Assembly (NCBI RefSeq): GCF_042242105.1
Contig: NC_092020.1
Span: 25,284,342-25,348,341 of the forward strand
From: Pempheris klunzingeri
Lineage: Eukaryota; Chordata; Actinopteri; Acropomatiformes; Pempheridae
Length of the DNA: 64,000 nucleotides
Direction of reading: 5' to 3'
Part shown: piece after piece, positions 1-10,993 of the stretch
Numbering within the stretch: the stretch's first letter is position 1
Layout of the letters: the number at the start of each line of letters is the position of its first letter
Notes under the pieces: model-generated
What the model saw: only the letters and a program-made list of their open reading frames with translations
Database searches by the model: none
What the model was told of the DNA's origin: nothing
Position numbers and translations under genes: made by a program

Positions 1-1587
1 GGAGAAAGGGGGAGAGAGGGGGGAGAGAGGGAGCCATATGGTTTGGAGTGCAATAACTTGAATTCGCTCCAACAAAGGAGTAATTGAGACGGGGAGAAGG
101 AGCTGTGAGTCTTGACTCGACAAAGCTGCGAAAACTCTCCTCTTTCAGCCTAATGAAGCTGTTGTCTGGGGGAGAGGTGGAGAGGACGGAGGCGGGGAGG
201 GGGGAGGCGGAGGACGGGGGAGGCCGAGCGGCTCTGGACGTGATTTGTCATACAATCTGAATCTTTAGGAGGGCCACGGCAGAGAGAGACCTCCTCTCCA
301 TATGTCCACCTCGTTTGCATGTGAAAGCTGGTGGGGGGGGGCAGAGAGGAGGAGGAGGATGGAGGGGAGGATGGAGGGAGGGGGGGGTCCCTGCCTCTCT
401 GCATCATCAGGTTTGAGGGTATTTATGCTGCTTGTTGTTGTGCTTCAGCTACAAAATACCTCCTTTAATGGACACAAACATTCACTTTAACAGTAAAACG
501 TTCAAACATCAAAACCATAAAAGAAGAAGAGGAGAGAAAAAAGTAGTTTTAGCTCAGAAACATGTCGGTTTTTTTCTTCCTCTGGTCTCAATGCTCAGAT
601 TTTGGGCTATTTTGCCTCCATAACATGTGTTTTTAATGTTGTCACGCTTTTAATGTGTATTTGTAACCTTTTGTAAAGTGAGTTTGAGTTTCTAGAAAAG
701 TTCTCTATAAATAAAATGTATTATTATTATTATTATTATCATCAAACGATGAATGAAAGAGAAACAGAAAGTGAAGCAGAAAAAGAGTAAAAACAAGAAA
801 AAGAAAAGTGAGAAGAGTCTTTGTGTCGTCGATACACCCGCTCTGTGAAAGGCTTCATTATTTTACTTTTGTTAAAATAGTTTTGACGTTAAATTTGTCC
901 CATTTTGAAGTTTAACTTCTTAAAGATCTGCAGATATTATTAAGAAACTTCTTTAAAAAAAACAGATATAAAGTTGTTTCTTGTGTTAAAACACCTGTTA
1001 ATAATTCATCATACTGCAGGTGCAGGTGTTTAAATATGCAAATGTTGCATTGCTTAATTAAATATGTGTTGATTTACATTACAGAACAGAAATCTGATTA
1101 CTGGATTAAACCAGATTAAAATGTTTTATTTTGTAGCCAAAGTTTTTTTTAGTTTTTTTTTTTTTACAGAGGACATGTTTTTTAACCGCTCCATAAAATA
1201 AACTCTTTGTTTTTAGGATTAAAACGTTATATAAATGAATTAATTAATTAATAAAAACCTCCAGATTACAGAGAGGAATCAAAACTGGAGAGTTTGGTGC
1301 TGCTGAAGTGGAGAAAAAACTCATTTGGAGAAAAATTAACTTTGACAGACAAACTCAACGTTGACATGCAAACAGACGCGTGTGCTACTACTGATACTGC
1401 AAAATATTATGTTTAAATATGCAAACAATACTTTGTCTAATTAAATATTCAAGATTCAAGCCGTCAAAAACATCAAATCTCTTGTTTTATTTGGTTTTCT
1501 TAGAGGCAGGAGCTTATATGACTTTGGTGCTTTAAAGGGCCAGTTTGGAGCAACGAGGTGCAAAACCTTGTAGAACTGAGATCAGTT
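1..1587. other. Intergenic, GA-rich low complexity then AT-rich, no gene seen
   Basis: The first 400 bases are strongly purine-rich (GGGAGAGAGGG-type runs and GGAGG blocks near 175-230 and 330-390). The rest is AT-rich. Open frames here are short, compositionally biased and show no recognisable domain. Around 655-740 the text (GTAAAG..., CTCTATAAATAAA followed by a TTA run) resembles the 3' tail of teleost LINEs. Confidence 0.6.
655..740 (+). mobile_element. LINE 3'-tail-like fragment
   Basis: The order is a TTTTGTAAAG word, then CTCTATAAATAAAATG, then a (TTA)n microsatellite. That is the usual 3' end of several teleost non-LTR retrotransposons. No reverse-transcriptase frame survives. A similar tail is seen at 16060-16135. 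Confidence 0.4.
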
Positions 1588-1768
1588 GGACCAGACTCCA
1601 TTGACAAAAACAGTAGTTTTACCTTGCAGATGAAGGTGAAGATGAAGATGAAGATGCTTTGACTTTGGTGTTTTAACACATTCGTTCAGATCAGAAAATA
1701 TTTTCTTTATAACATCAACTTCCCAAAATAATAAAAATAAAAAATTACTGTTGTCAATGGAGTCCCGC
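1588..1768. mobile_element. Palindromic MITE-like element, copy 1 (short)
   Basis: The left arm carries CCAGACTCCATTGACAAAAA followed by CAGTAGTTTTACC. The right arm ends with TTACTGTTGTCAATGGAGTC, its inverted counterpart. This is the shared core of a family repeated about ten times in the window. No target-site duplication could be assigned. Confidence 0.6.
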
Positions 1769-1941
1769 AGAGACGACGTCAGTGAACGTATCCTGGAGGG
1801 GAATCTGAGCTCTGATTGGCTGTCAGACGTCCTGACGGCGAATCAGACAGGTCACAGAGAGACGGAGAGGACGCTGGACGACCTGTTACACTCTGAACGT
1901 GACTGTTACTGAGCCTGGCTTTAGGATGGAGTTTACTGTGA

Positions 1942-2262
1942 AGTTAGCGCAAGCATTAGCCTCAGTTAGCGCAAGCATTAGCTTCAGTTAGCACAAGCAT
2001 TAGCCCCAGTTAGCACAAGCATTAGCCCCAGTTAGCACAAACATTAGCCCCAGTTAGCACAAGCATTAGCCCCAGTTAGCACAAGCATTAGCCCCAGTTA
2101 GCACAAGCATTAGCCCCAGTTAGCACAAACATTAGCCCCAGTTAGCACAAGCATTAGCCCCAGTTAGCACAAGCATTAGCCTCAGTTAGCACAAACATTA
2201 GCCCCAGTTAGCACAAACATTAGCCCCAGTTAGCACAAGCATTAGCCTCAGTTAGCACAGTT
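1942..2262 (+). repeat. Minisatellite, about 22-bp unit, about 14 copies
   Basis: The unit is GTTAGCACAAGCATTAGCCC plus CA, repeated head to tail. Variants are GCGCAAGC in the first units, ACAAACATT in several, and GCCTCA or GCTTCA instead of GCCCCA. No unique spacers separate the units, so this is a tandem minisatellite and not a CRISPR-like array. Confidence 0.9.
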
Positions 2263-2446
2263 ACTTGCATGAGTAACGCAAATCAACACAGCTGATTTAG
2301 CGATCTTTTCTCTTTGTGTTTGGTGGAAACAAAACTTCAGACTGAGTCGTTCACACATGAGACGACATGTTTTCTGTAACGAGCCTCAAATCCTCCTCCT
2401 GCTCACACAGGAACAATGAGCCTGTGTGTCGACTGATCTCAGGGGA

Positions 2447-2517
2447 GGATGGTGATGGTGATGATGATGATGATAGTGGTGGTGAAGGTGATGATGGTGA
2501 AGATGCTGATGCAGATG
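2447..2517 (+). repeat. GAT/GGT trinucleotide repeat
   Basis: Imperfect (GAT)n/(GGT)n run. It gives an Asp/Gly-rich frame on one strand and a His-rich frame on the other, neither convincing as protein. Confidence 0.8.
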
Positions 2518-2677
2518 GAGGTCGGGGGGGGGGCGGTCATGACACCGACACAGGGGTCGTGACCTGGTGGCTCTTTGCAGACATCTGTAGCTGCTGCACA
2601 TTCCCTGACACCGCCCTCCGTCCAATCAGCTCCCTGGAAGAATGTGTGACCTGCACCCCCGAGGCCACACCCCCAAA

Positions 2678-2678
<1 letters not shown>

Positions 2679-2737
<59 letters not shown>
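2679..2737 (+). repeat. (CA)n microsatellite
   Basis: Uninterrupted CA dinucleotide run of about 59 bp. Confidence 0.95.
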
Positions 2738-2739
<2 letters not shown>

Positions 2740-2927
2740 ATCAACATGCATGGCTGTGGTCCTGGTCTCTATCTGACCTATAGGGGGGGGGGTTACTGCC
2801 TTTGTGCGTCTGACACACTGAGACACTAAAGAAGAAGAAAACCGTCCGAGCGAACAGGAGCAACTTCCTGTCACATAAATTCACCCAGAATCCTCCTCCA
2901 GGAGCCCAGGTGAGTCTCCTCAGACTC

Positions 2928-2943
2928 TGCTGCCCCCTGCTGG
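2928..2943 (-). promoter_or_regulatory. CTCF-like motif
   Basis: The minus strand reads CCAGCAGGGGGCAGCA, a close match to the vertebrate CTCF core CCASYAGRKGGC. Motif match only; occupancy is unknown. Confidence 0.4.
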
Positions 2944-3666
2944 TAAAATAATAATAATAATAATAAAGCAGCCTAGAATATTAATATTATATACTAAATT
3001 ATATTACATTTAACTAAAATAATTTAAAGATAAAGTAATAAAAGCATGTAAAATATTGGAGTGTATTCCAAAAAGGAGGGAAATAAAATAATATACAGTT
3101 AAATTTAATTAAATAAATCAGCAAACACAGCAATAATAGAACCGTTACAGTTAGCATCATCTTCGTCTTCATCATTTTAATAACTGGACTGAACAGTTGA
3201 TCACATGATCAATAAACAGCAGATTCAGATTTAAGTGAGTTTTTACGTTAAAACTGGTTTCCGATTCAAATTACAGCGAGAAATAGAAATAGAAATAAAT
3301 GGTAAAGACTCATTCAAAGAAATTGTTGGATTTAATGTGAAAATCTAAATAATCTTTAATCTTTTCTTCCTGAGTGTCGTTTAGTTTATTTGGAGTTTAC
3401 AGCCTGAGTCCTGTTTTATACGGTTTGTCCCTTTAACTCACACACGACGGCGACAGTTTGATACAGAAGCATCAACTCGGGAACAGACACAGGGTTCTCT
3501 GAAGCTCCCCGACTGGTTCCATGTTCTCATCTGTTAACAACCAGAGGAACGATGAGGTCAAGAAGAAATGGGCAGACTGGGAAAATGGTGAACCTGTCCT
3601 TTAAAGAGGAGAACATGGAGAACAAAGTGGAACATCTGAGCTGAACTGATGAAAACAGAACCAAGA

Positions 3667-3681
3667 GCTCCCTCTGCTGGA
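3667..3681 (-). promoter_or_regulatory. CTCF-like motif, weaker
   Basis: The minus strand reads CCAGCAGAGGGAGCT, one mismatch from the CTCF core, just before the trinucleotide array. Confidence 0.3.
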
Positions 3682-3720
3682 CAAGAACAAGACTGAATCT
3701 ACTCTGAGACTGCTGCACCA

Positions 3721-4275
3721 ATGATACTATTAACACTACTACTAGTAATAATACTACTATTGATACTACTATTAATACTACTACTACTAATAATAATAAT
3801 ACTACTACTACTATTAACACTACTACTAGTAATAATACTACTATTAATACTACTACTACTAATAATACTACTACTACTACTACTATTAACACTACTACTA
3901 GTAATAATACTACTATTAATACTACTACTACTAATAATAATACTACTACTACTACTATTAACACTACTACTAGTAATAATACTACTATTAATACTACTAC
4001 TACTACTATTAACACTACTACTAATAATACTACTACTAATAATACTACTACTACTATTAACACTACTACTAATAATAATAATACTATTGATACTACTATT
4101 AATACTACTACTACTACTAATAATAATAATAATACTAGTAATACTACTACTACTACTACTATTAACACTACTACTAATAATACTACTACTACTATTAACA
4201 CTACTACTAATAATAATAATAATACTACTACTACTATTGATACTACTACTACTATTGATACTACTACTATTAACT
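3721..4275 (+). repeat. Large ACT/AAT trinucleotide satellite with higher-order units
   Basis: About 555 bp built almost wholly of the triplets ACT, AAT, ATT, AAC, AGT and GAT in one phase. The phrase ATTAACACTACTACT marks eight irregular higher-order units, roughly 33-105 bp long. All length differences look like multiples of three, so both strands stay open. The resulting Leu/Ile- and Val/Leu/Ile-only frames are repeat artefacts, not genes. Confidence 0.92.
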
Positions 4276-4359
4276 ACTATTCTAGAAGAAATATTCCGTT
4301 AACTAAATAATAATCTAATAAAGTGAGGAACCATGTGCTGTGATCTTTGTTCCTCCCGT

Positions 4360-4375
4360 CCCGCAGAGGGCGCTG
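4360..4375 (+). promoter_or_regulatory. CTCF-like motif in exosc3 promoter
   Basis: CCCGCAGAGGGCGCT matches the CTCF core with one difference. It lies about 85 bp upstream of the exosc3 start codon, opposite in orientation to the motifs at 2.93 and 3.67 kb. CTTCCTGTTTCCTG at about 4385-4398 offers ETS-type sites typical of housekeeping promoters. Confidence 0.4.
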
Positions 4376-4456
4376 CAGCCGGAGCTTCCTGTTTCCTGTG
4401 TGTCACATTAATGTCGGTCCGTGGAACAACAACAGCAACAACACATGTGAGCGGAG

Positions 4457-6001
4457 ATGTTTTCTGGTTTCAAAGATAAAGTCGGGGAGGTTTTGTTACC
4501 AGGAGATGAATTCTGCTTAGAGACCGAAGACACCATCTCTCTGACGGAGCAGGCGAAGCCGGAGAAGGTGGTGTGTGGTCCGGGTCTGCGGCGGAGCGGA
4601 GGCCGGCTGGTGGTGTGTAAAAGCGGCGTCCTCCGACACAAACAGCCCAACATGTTCTGGATCGATTCACAGCAGCGGAGGGTGAGAATGTAGAGACACG
4701 ATGTTCACTGGAATATAGTAATAATGTTCTCATGTTAACCTCAGCTAGGAGATCTGTGCTTTACTGTAGGAGCGACAACATGCAGAACTCCACTTAGAAA
4801 ACTCCCCATTCAGGTATTTACCCTGTCTGCGGAGGGGCATGACTGAAATGACCAGACTTTAGGACTGCATTTAAAACATTTTGAACCTGTTGTGATTTCG
4901 GCGTAAGAATAATATAATCAAGTCTTATTTTCTCCCAGTAAAGTTAAACTTAATTGATCAGGTCTGCTGTTAACCCTCCTCTCCATCCGCCGCGCTTTAC
5001 AATAGCGAGCAGCGAGAATCACTTCAGGAAAAAAGGATTATTTTGTGACAAAGTGCCGCCCGGTGAACCAGAGTCACTCCGAATTACTCAGAAGACAATA
5101 ACCATTACTGAGAAGTGTTAGTTTTTGTTCTGACAGTTTATTACGTTCAAGCAAATTCCACCCAATTTAGAATAGATATATTTTCAAAAGGAGTTCAACA
5201 GTTCCCCTGTGTGTCCTCAGTATGTCCCGGCCAAAGGAGAGACCGTCATCGGCATCGTGACGGTCAAATCTGGAGACGTCTTCAAGGTGGACTTTGGAGG
5301 AAGTGAGCAGGCGTCTCTGTCCTACCTGGCGTTTGAAGGAGCCACCAAGAGGAACCGACCCAACGTCCAGGTGAGACGGTGGGGGACCTGTACTGGTGGG
5401 GGGCCCGGTGACCCCTCCCTCCCTCCCTGTGTGTCACCTGGTCTCTGACCCCTCCCTCCCTGTGTGTCACCTGGTGTCTGACCCCTCCCTCCCTGTGTGT
5501 CACCTGGTCTCTGACCCCTCCCTCCCTGTGTTACCTGTGCAGGTGGGGGACCTGGTGTTCTCTCAGTTCATCATAGCCAATAAGGACATGGAGCCGGAGC
5601 TGGTGTGTGTGGACAGCGGGGGCCGGGCCAACGGGATGGGGGTGTTTGGAGGAGGAGGTCTGCTCTTCACCGTCTCTCTGGGACTCGTCAGAAGGTACGA
5701 ACCCGCTCTAATGTTTCTGTGTGGGTGAAGGTGTGTCGGCGTTCCGTCCTCGGTCTGGACCCGGCTCCACTAAGTCCTCTGCCCCCCCTCCAGACTGCTG
5801 GCCCCCCACAGCGAGGTCCTGTCTGACCTGCAGCAGCTGCTCCCCTGTGAGCTGGTGGTGGGGATGAACGGCCGTCTGTGGGTGAAGTCCTCCGGCGTCC
5901 AGCAGACGCTCGTCGTCGCCAACCTGCTGCAGAGCTGCGACACCATGACGGCCCAGCAGAGACGGCAGCTGTTCAGGAGGGCGGCACAGGGGGCGCTGTA
6001 G
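4457..6001 (+). CDS. exosc3: Exosome component 3 (Rrp40), RNA exosome cap subunit
   Basis: EXOSC3 is a non-catalytic S1/KH cap protein of the nuclear and cytoplasmic RNA exosome, which processes and degrades RNA 3' to 5'. Coding exons: 4457-4681, 5221-5370, 5543-5694, 5794-6001 (735 nt, 244 aa plus TAG), all with GT-AG introns and consistent phase. Residues 1-75 form the N-terminal domain ([15 protein letters not shown]). About 76-150 is the S1 domain ([34 protein letters not shown]). The C-terminal KH part contains GRANGMGV and the GMNG loop at 199-202 followed by RLWVK. The protein is somewhat shorter than human EXOSC3 because the N-terminus is shorter. The ATG at 4457 is the first in frame. 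Intron 2 is mostly tandem repeat. Identification is secure from continuous family similarity. Confidence 0.96.
5403..5535 (+). repeat. Tandem repeat filling exosc3 intron 2
   Basis: About 3.5 copies of a unit near 33 bp (CTGACCCCTCCCTCCCTGTG then TGTCACCTGGT). It occupies most of the 172-bp intron and runs up to the real acceptor (TTACCTGTGCAG at 5531-5542). Confidence 0.85.
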
Positions 6002-6107
6002 CCCACCTGGACCACACGCTGCACCTGCACCTCACCTGGCGTTTACGTTCAGGAGGAAGCAGGGTGCTCGTTCAGGTTTGTCGGATCTCTTCTCTCGCTT
6101 CAAAGCC

Positions 6108-6345
6108 ACCAGACTCCATTGACAAAAACGGTAATTTTACCTTGCAGGACACGGAATTTGCTGCTCTGCTGTCGCCTCCATCAGATACTTTGTTTGTGTT
6201 ACTGTGTGACTTTGGCGTTTTAAATGGTGAGTGTGGATGCAAAACTAAAGTGTTGGTTTCCTGATGAAGGCAGAGGTAGACCAGCAACTCTCGTGTTCTG
6301 TGAGATGAAAATACAGTTTTTTTCCAATGGAGTCTGGTTCCTTTT
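6108..6345. mobile_element. Palindromic MITE-like element, copy 2
   Basis: The left arm is CCAGACTCCATTGACAAAAA with CGGTAATTTTACCTTGCAG. The right arm is ACAGTTTTTTTCCAATGGAG then TCTGG. The inner part shares GTTTGTGTTACTGTGTGACT with other copies. It lies in the likely exosc3 3'UTR. Confidence 0.7.
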
Positions 6346-6767
6346 GAGGAGAGTAAATAGAAAGCAGAAATGAATGTCTGAAGGCAATATGAAATATTCT
6401 AAATATAGTGTACACTTAAACTGATGATTTTTTAAGGTGCTTTAGGAGCTTTTTTTTTTTTTATATTCTTAGACAACCACAGTCCAGATAATATGAACTT
6501 TCCCTTTAAATTTTAATATGAGTTTATTCCCACAACAAGACTTTAACAAAACTTCATGCAGATTGAGTCAGTTTCTTCGAATAGTCTGCTGTTAATAATA
6601 CAAACTGTCCCGCCTGATCTTCAGGTTCTGGTGTCAGTGTGGAGTCGACTTTATGAGGCCTGAAAGTTTCCAAAACTTCACCAGAAAGAAGCACAACTTT
6701 GAGGAAAGATGATAAAAGTGAAGACAGTTCCTCTCTTTCACTAAACAACTCTCATTCTGACCCCCCA

Positions 6768-6832
6768 GGTTTATCTGAGGACCTCCTGCGGGGTCTCCAC
6801 CCCCAGTTTGGGAACCACTGGTCTACAAGATA
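6768..6832 (-). mobile_element. hAT-like terminal fragment
   Basis: The minus strand reads CAGTGGTTCCCAAACTGGGG then GTGGAGACCCC, the classic terminal sequence of vertebrate hAT (Charlie-like) DNA transposons. Only the end is recognised; no transposase is seen. Confidence 0.45.
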
Positions 6833-7035
6833 TATAGTAATAGTTTAAAACATCCTGGAAACTCGTTTGAGCGTGTGAACGCACCGCGAGCATCTGGATT
6901 CACACGTTTGAGCCACTGACGACGACTCTGATGGATGAAGCTGCAAACAGATTTCTGCAGGTGGAAACGTGATGTTTAATAAATCTGCAGCGTTTAAATG
7001 ATGAATGTTGTTTTTATATTTGTAATAAAACAGTT

Positions 7036-9609
7036 TGGTGGTTTTTCTGAATCATTTCCTGCTGTGAATTTATTTTTAGGACTTTTCCTTTAAAGGCTGT
7101 GAGCTTCTATCCAGTAGGAGGATGAATCCTTCAAGATTTATTTTCACTGTTTTGTTCATTTCTATCCGGAGCTTAAAACAATTAATTGATTAATCAAAAG
7201 GTCGATCAACAGAAGAAGAAACTGTGGAATCATCCTTTAAGAATTAAACTAAAATAAAAACTAATTGTGATCAGATGAGAATAAAAATCAGTAATTACAT
7301 TTAAGTTCATGAGGCGTTCAAGTTCATGTTGGATCGTCTGATTGCAGGACACGGTGCGTTCAGGGTCTCTGTTGTTTCTGGATATTTGTGGATTTTAACG
7401 ACCTGAGACCAAATTTACTGACACACATGGAGTCAGTTTTAGGTGAAACGTCAAACAACTAAACAGAATTACACATATGTAATAATAATAATAGAAATAA
7501 TTGTTTTTCTCCTGAATCTTTTTTTAAAGGAGAAATAAAACAGACAGAATTAATAAAAACAGTTTAAGTAGAAAGAAAAAGTGCCGTCTGGACACTTTGA
7601 GTCCTGAATTATGATCATTTAGACACACGAGAACAATTATTACCAATATTACTTCTAATAATAGTAATTATTTTGTGCTGCTGGGAGCTGATGATGTCAT
7701 TTACTTCCCCTGCACTTTGAACTAATTACTTATTTTGTTGTAATTGTTGAATAATCTCTGGCACAAGAATTTCCATTGGGATTAATAAAGCTCTGCTTAA
7801 TCTTACATTATTAATGTCTAGACTGAGATTTTCTTTATTTTCTTTAGTTTTATTAATACGTCCTTTATCCCGAGATGCCCTGAACTCAACACGAGGCTGA
7901 TTAAATGTGAACCGTCTGTCTGCTTCAAACCTCCAGACTGGTGGACAATAAAGTTTTATTCTATTCCATTCATCAGCTGACTTTGGGTTAACACCTTAGA
8001 CTGCAGGTGATTTAGAGTCACCTGTTAACCTGCATGCGTTTGGACTGTGGGAGGAACCCACAGAGAACCAGACAGAACCCACTCGGTTCCGAATGATCTC
8101 ATCTGAACCTCATGATCAGTTCAGTGAGGTTCCCTGCAGGTCCTCCAGCAGGTGGAGCCGTTTCTCCACCACAGAGTCTCCTCGCTGACCTCTGCTGAGG
8201 AGCTCCACGCTGGACCGGATCCATGGATCCATGGAGACCTGACGGGTGGGATCACTGTAGATCCTCAGGAAGAAGAAGAAGAAGAAGAAGAAGCTCTGAC
8301 TGGTTCTGCAGGAAAAGAGTTCAGAGTCCGGCCTCCATGTCTCAGTTTCTGTCTCTGGTTTTCAATCTTGAGTCTCACTAACAGAAGAATGTCCCCCCTC
8401 AGGCTCGATCCAGTCTGGCAGAGATCACAGGAAACTTTATTGAAACGCCCGAAGACACAAACATGCAGGACTGAACTTCCTGTTGTTGCCGCCTTCCTCC
8501 TCCTCTTCTTCTGTTAAAGGTTTTTTTTTTTTTTTTTTTTTTAAACTGCACATCTGAAGCACATCCAGATGTTTGTGTCGGAGCGAATCCAATCTGAGAT
8601 CCAAACTGGACGAGTTCCACATGTTGGAAACCTCAGTCTGACGCAGCAGAGAGGAAAAAGAAATCCACCTCAGCTGGAGGTTTCACGGCTTCCTTCCTTT
8701 GAGTTTATTGAGATTTTCGTCAGTCGTCCATCACAGTTTGTTTCATTCAGTTTCGGTCTGATGTCGTTAACTTTGCATTTTCTGTTGCATAATCAAAATG
8801 TTGAGTCATTCGCTCCAAAAGTCTGAAAAACTGACCAAAAACAGTCACGTCTCATGAAAGAAACCAACATTTTTAGTGTTTATGTTTGTTAATATCAGAA
8901 GCAGCTTAAACACGTCCTGTAAAATTACAAAACATGACGCTGATAATCAAACTAAATGATCAAATCATGTTTGTTAGCTCACCCCTAACACTGATTTCTA
9001 CATAAAAGCAGATATAAATAAAACACAGAACTAACAGTAAACTTTATCTGAAAAGGATTTCTTCAGGTTATATCAGAACAGAACAGTTGCTTCCTGTTTA
9101 GTTGATCGCTATTGATTGGGCCGTGCTACAGGTGTCTCCTAGCAACAGATTTACACCTCATTAACATCTTCAAAGCTGAGACATTTAAGTTGTGACGTTG
9201 CAACCTTACTGGAACTGATGCGAAGCTGAGAGACTAAAAACCAGCAGAAAGTGAACAGAGTTCTGTTTATACTTCTGCGTCGGTCATAAATCTGTTTTTC
9301 TGTTTGTCCCCGAGGTAAAACTGCGGACAGAGTGTTTCCTGGACTGACCTCAGACCTGCAGCTGGAGGAAACATGAACTCGGTCCAGTTCAGCGGAGACA
9401 GGAAGTCCACCAATCAGATCTGGATCAACACAGAGCAACAACACCAGAGAGCAGGAGCAGGAAACATCGGTGAGGAAACGCTCAAAGTGATCGATGAAAG
9501 GCGGTTTTCCAGCGGATAGGCAAGACGAGGGAAATATCTGGACTGAACCGACCGCATCATGTCCTGTGGTTAAGTTTAAAGGCTATCTCCATTTTTACAC
9601 ATTTCTATA
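7036..9609. other. Intergenic, AT-rich with LINE/SINE debris
   Basis: No gene seen. LINE-type 3' tails occur at about 7680-7800 (TTTCCATTGGGATTAATAAAG) and about 7925-7970 (GTGGACAATAAAGTTTTATT). A common teleost dispersed-repeat phrase is at about 8000-8065 (TTTGGACTGTGGGAGGAACC). There is a (GAA)n run at 8270-8294 and a T-run at 8521-8542. The short open frames show no family signature. Confidence 0.5.
7680..7800 (+). mobile_element. LINE 3'-tail fragment (Rex/L2-like)
   Basis: GCACTTTGAACT, then AATCTCTGGCACAAGAATTT, then CCATTGGGATTAATAAAGCT follows the usual 3'UTR ending of teleost LINEs. No coding part remains. Confidence 0.45.
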
Positions 9610-10152
9610 TTTAATGTCCACTAAAAGAGCTTGTTTGATCCACTGACAGGCTCAGAGTGTTATTCTAAGTGTGTGACAGCATCATGGAAAGGATCCCTAC
9701 AGAGAGAGACCTGGAAGATCCTTTTGGTTTAACCACAAACAGCCGTTATATTGCTCTCTGCACACACACCAGACTACATTCATAAAACAGCGATTTTACA
9801 CAGTACTTGCTGCTCTGCCTCTGTTTCAATCAATTAATTTGTTTTTTTGTTACTGTGTGACTTTGGTGTTGTAAAGGGTTTGTTCAGATCCATTAAAGGC
9901 TTGTGTAGCACATAATAATTCAAACAAACAAACCAACTGAGGCAGCAGTAGACCAGAAACTCCTCTGTTCTGCGAGGTAAAATCACTGTTTTTATGAATG
10001 GAGTCTGGTGTGTGTGCAGAGAGCGATATAACGGCTGTTTGTGGTTAAACCAAAAGGATCCTCCAGGTCTCTCTCTGTAGGGATCCTTTCCATGATGCTG
10101 TCACACACTTAGAATAACACTCTGAGCCTGTCAGTGGATCAAACAAGCACCT
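9610..10152. mobile_element. Palindromic MITE-like element, best long inverted repeat
   Basis: The left arm starts near CACTAAAAGAGCTTGTTTGA (9611) and runs through GGAAAGGATCCCTACAGAGA, GGTTTAACCACAAACAGC and ACACCAGACTACATTCAT. The right arm (about 9974-10150) is its near-identical inverted copy, ending in GATCAAACAAGC. The arms are about 175 bp, separated by about 200 bp that itself carries weaker inverted symmetry (TTTGTTACTGTGTGACTTTG). There is no coding capacity. It is non-autonomous and the transposase superfamily is not assignable. Confidence 0.8.
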
Positions 10153-10561
10153 GGTTGCCCTGAAGGATTTACATTACAGCTATAGCAGCTCGCTCGCCGC
10201 CCGTTCTCGGCTACAGCTCCTACAGAGGGGAGGTGGGCCGCCGCACCTGAAGAACAAAGAAAACACCATCAAACCCTCCAATGAACACACAGACTTGGGT
10301 TCGGCTCTTCACTTCTATTTCACGTCATCATCATCACACTTCACATCCTCGTACATTTTACATTTACACAGACTGGTTCCCTCCACCAGTTTAAAACCAC
10401 TTGAACCATTTCGCCCATTTACACTGGATTCATTTTAAGGCACATTAAATGAAGATTGTTTTTTTTTTGTTTTTTTTGGTCTGCAGAGAAACAAACAAAC
10501 CTGTCGACAACTAACAAAAGACACTCAACCGCCAACATTCAAGATAGAAAACAGCATCGTA

Positions 10562-10586
10562 ACACACACACACACACACACACACA
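10562..10586 (+). repeat. (CA)n microsatellite
   Basis: Short uninterrupted CA run. Confidence 0.9.
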
Positions 10587-10959
10587 GGCTGATTATTCGA
10601 TTCAGAACGTATGTGAACAGAGCAGCTGTATGTTTTGGGATCTGGATCAGTGTCTGTCATCGGTAATGAGATGAACACCTGCAGCTGTGGGGTGGCCACA
10701 TTCACACGTTCACGAGAGTCTTCACGTCTTCAAGTCTTTGGTGCCGACAGCTCTGATAAGGACACTTTCAGATACAATCGATCAGGTTTTGGTCTCCCGG
10801 CAACATTTTTTCTTCTTTTTTTTTTTGGCTACAAGCTGATCAGGATTTGAAATGTGTCACATTTTTTTATCAAAAATTAACTTTTGGATTGTTGTGAAGA
10901 GAGAAAAAAACAAACATTTATCACAACCTGATAATAAAGACCTTTAAAGCGTGAGACAA

Positions 10960-10961
<2 letters not shown>

Positions 10962-10991
<30 letters not shown>
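10962..10991 (+). repeat. (CA)n microsatellite
   Basis: Uninterrupted CA run of about 30 bp. Confidence 0.9.

Positions 10992-10993
<2 letters not shown>

Larger units (their letters stand above)
6002..7035 (+). other. exosc3: Probable exosc3 3'UTR and flank, with poly(A) signals
   Basis: AATAAA hexamers occur at 6978-6983 and 7024-7029, making a roughly 1-kb 3'UTR plausible. The stretch contains a MITE copy (6108-6345) and a hAT-like terminus (6768-6832). The true cleavage site cannot be fixed without transcript data. Confidence 0.45.

Noticed and set aside
1942-2262. CRISPR-like regular repeat array
   Set aside because: Units are contiguous with no unique spacers, and the genome is clearly vertebrate.
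3527-4302. Open frames of about 190-225 residues on both strands across the triplet array
   Set aside because: Composition is only Leu/Ile or Val/Leu/Ile from ACT/AAT triplets. The array is phase-locked, so stops are absent by construction.
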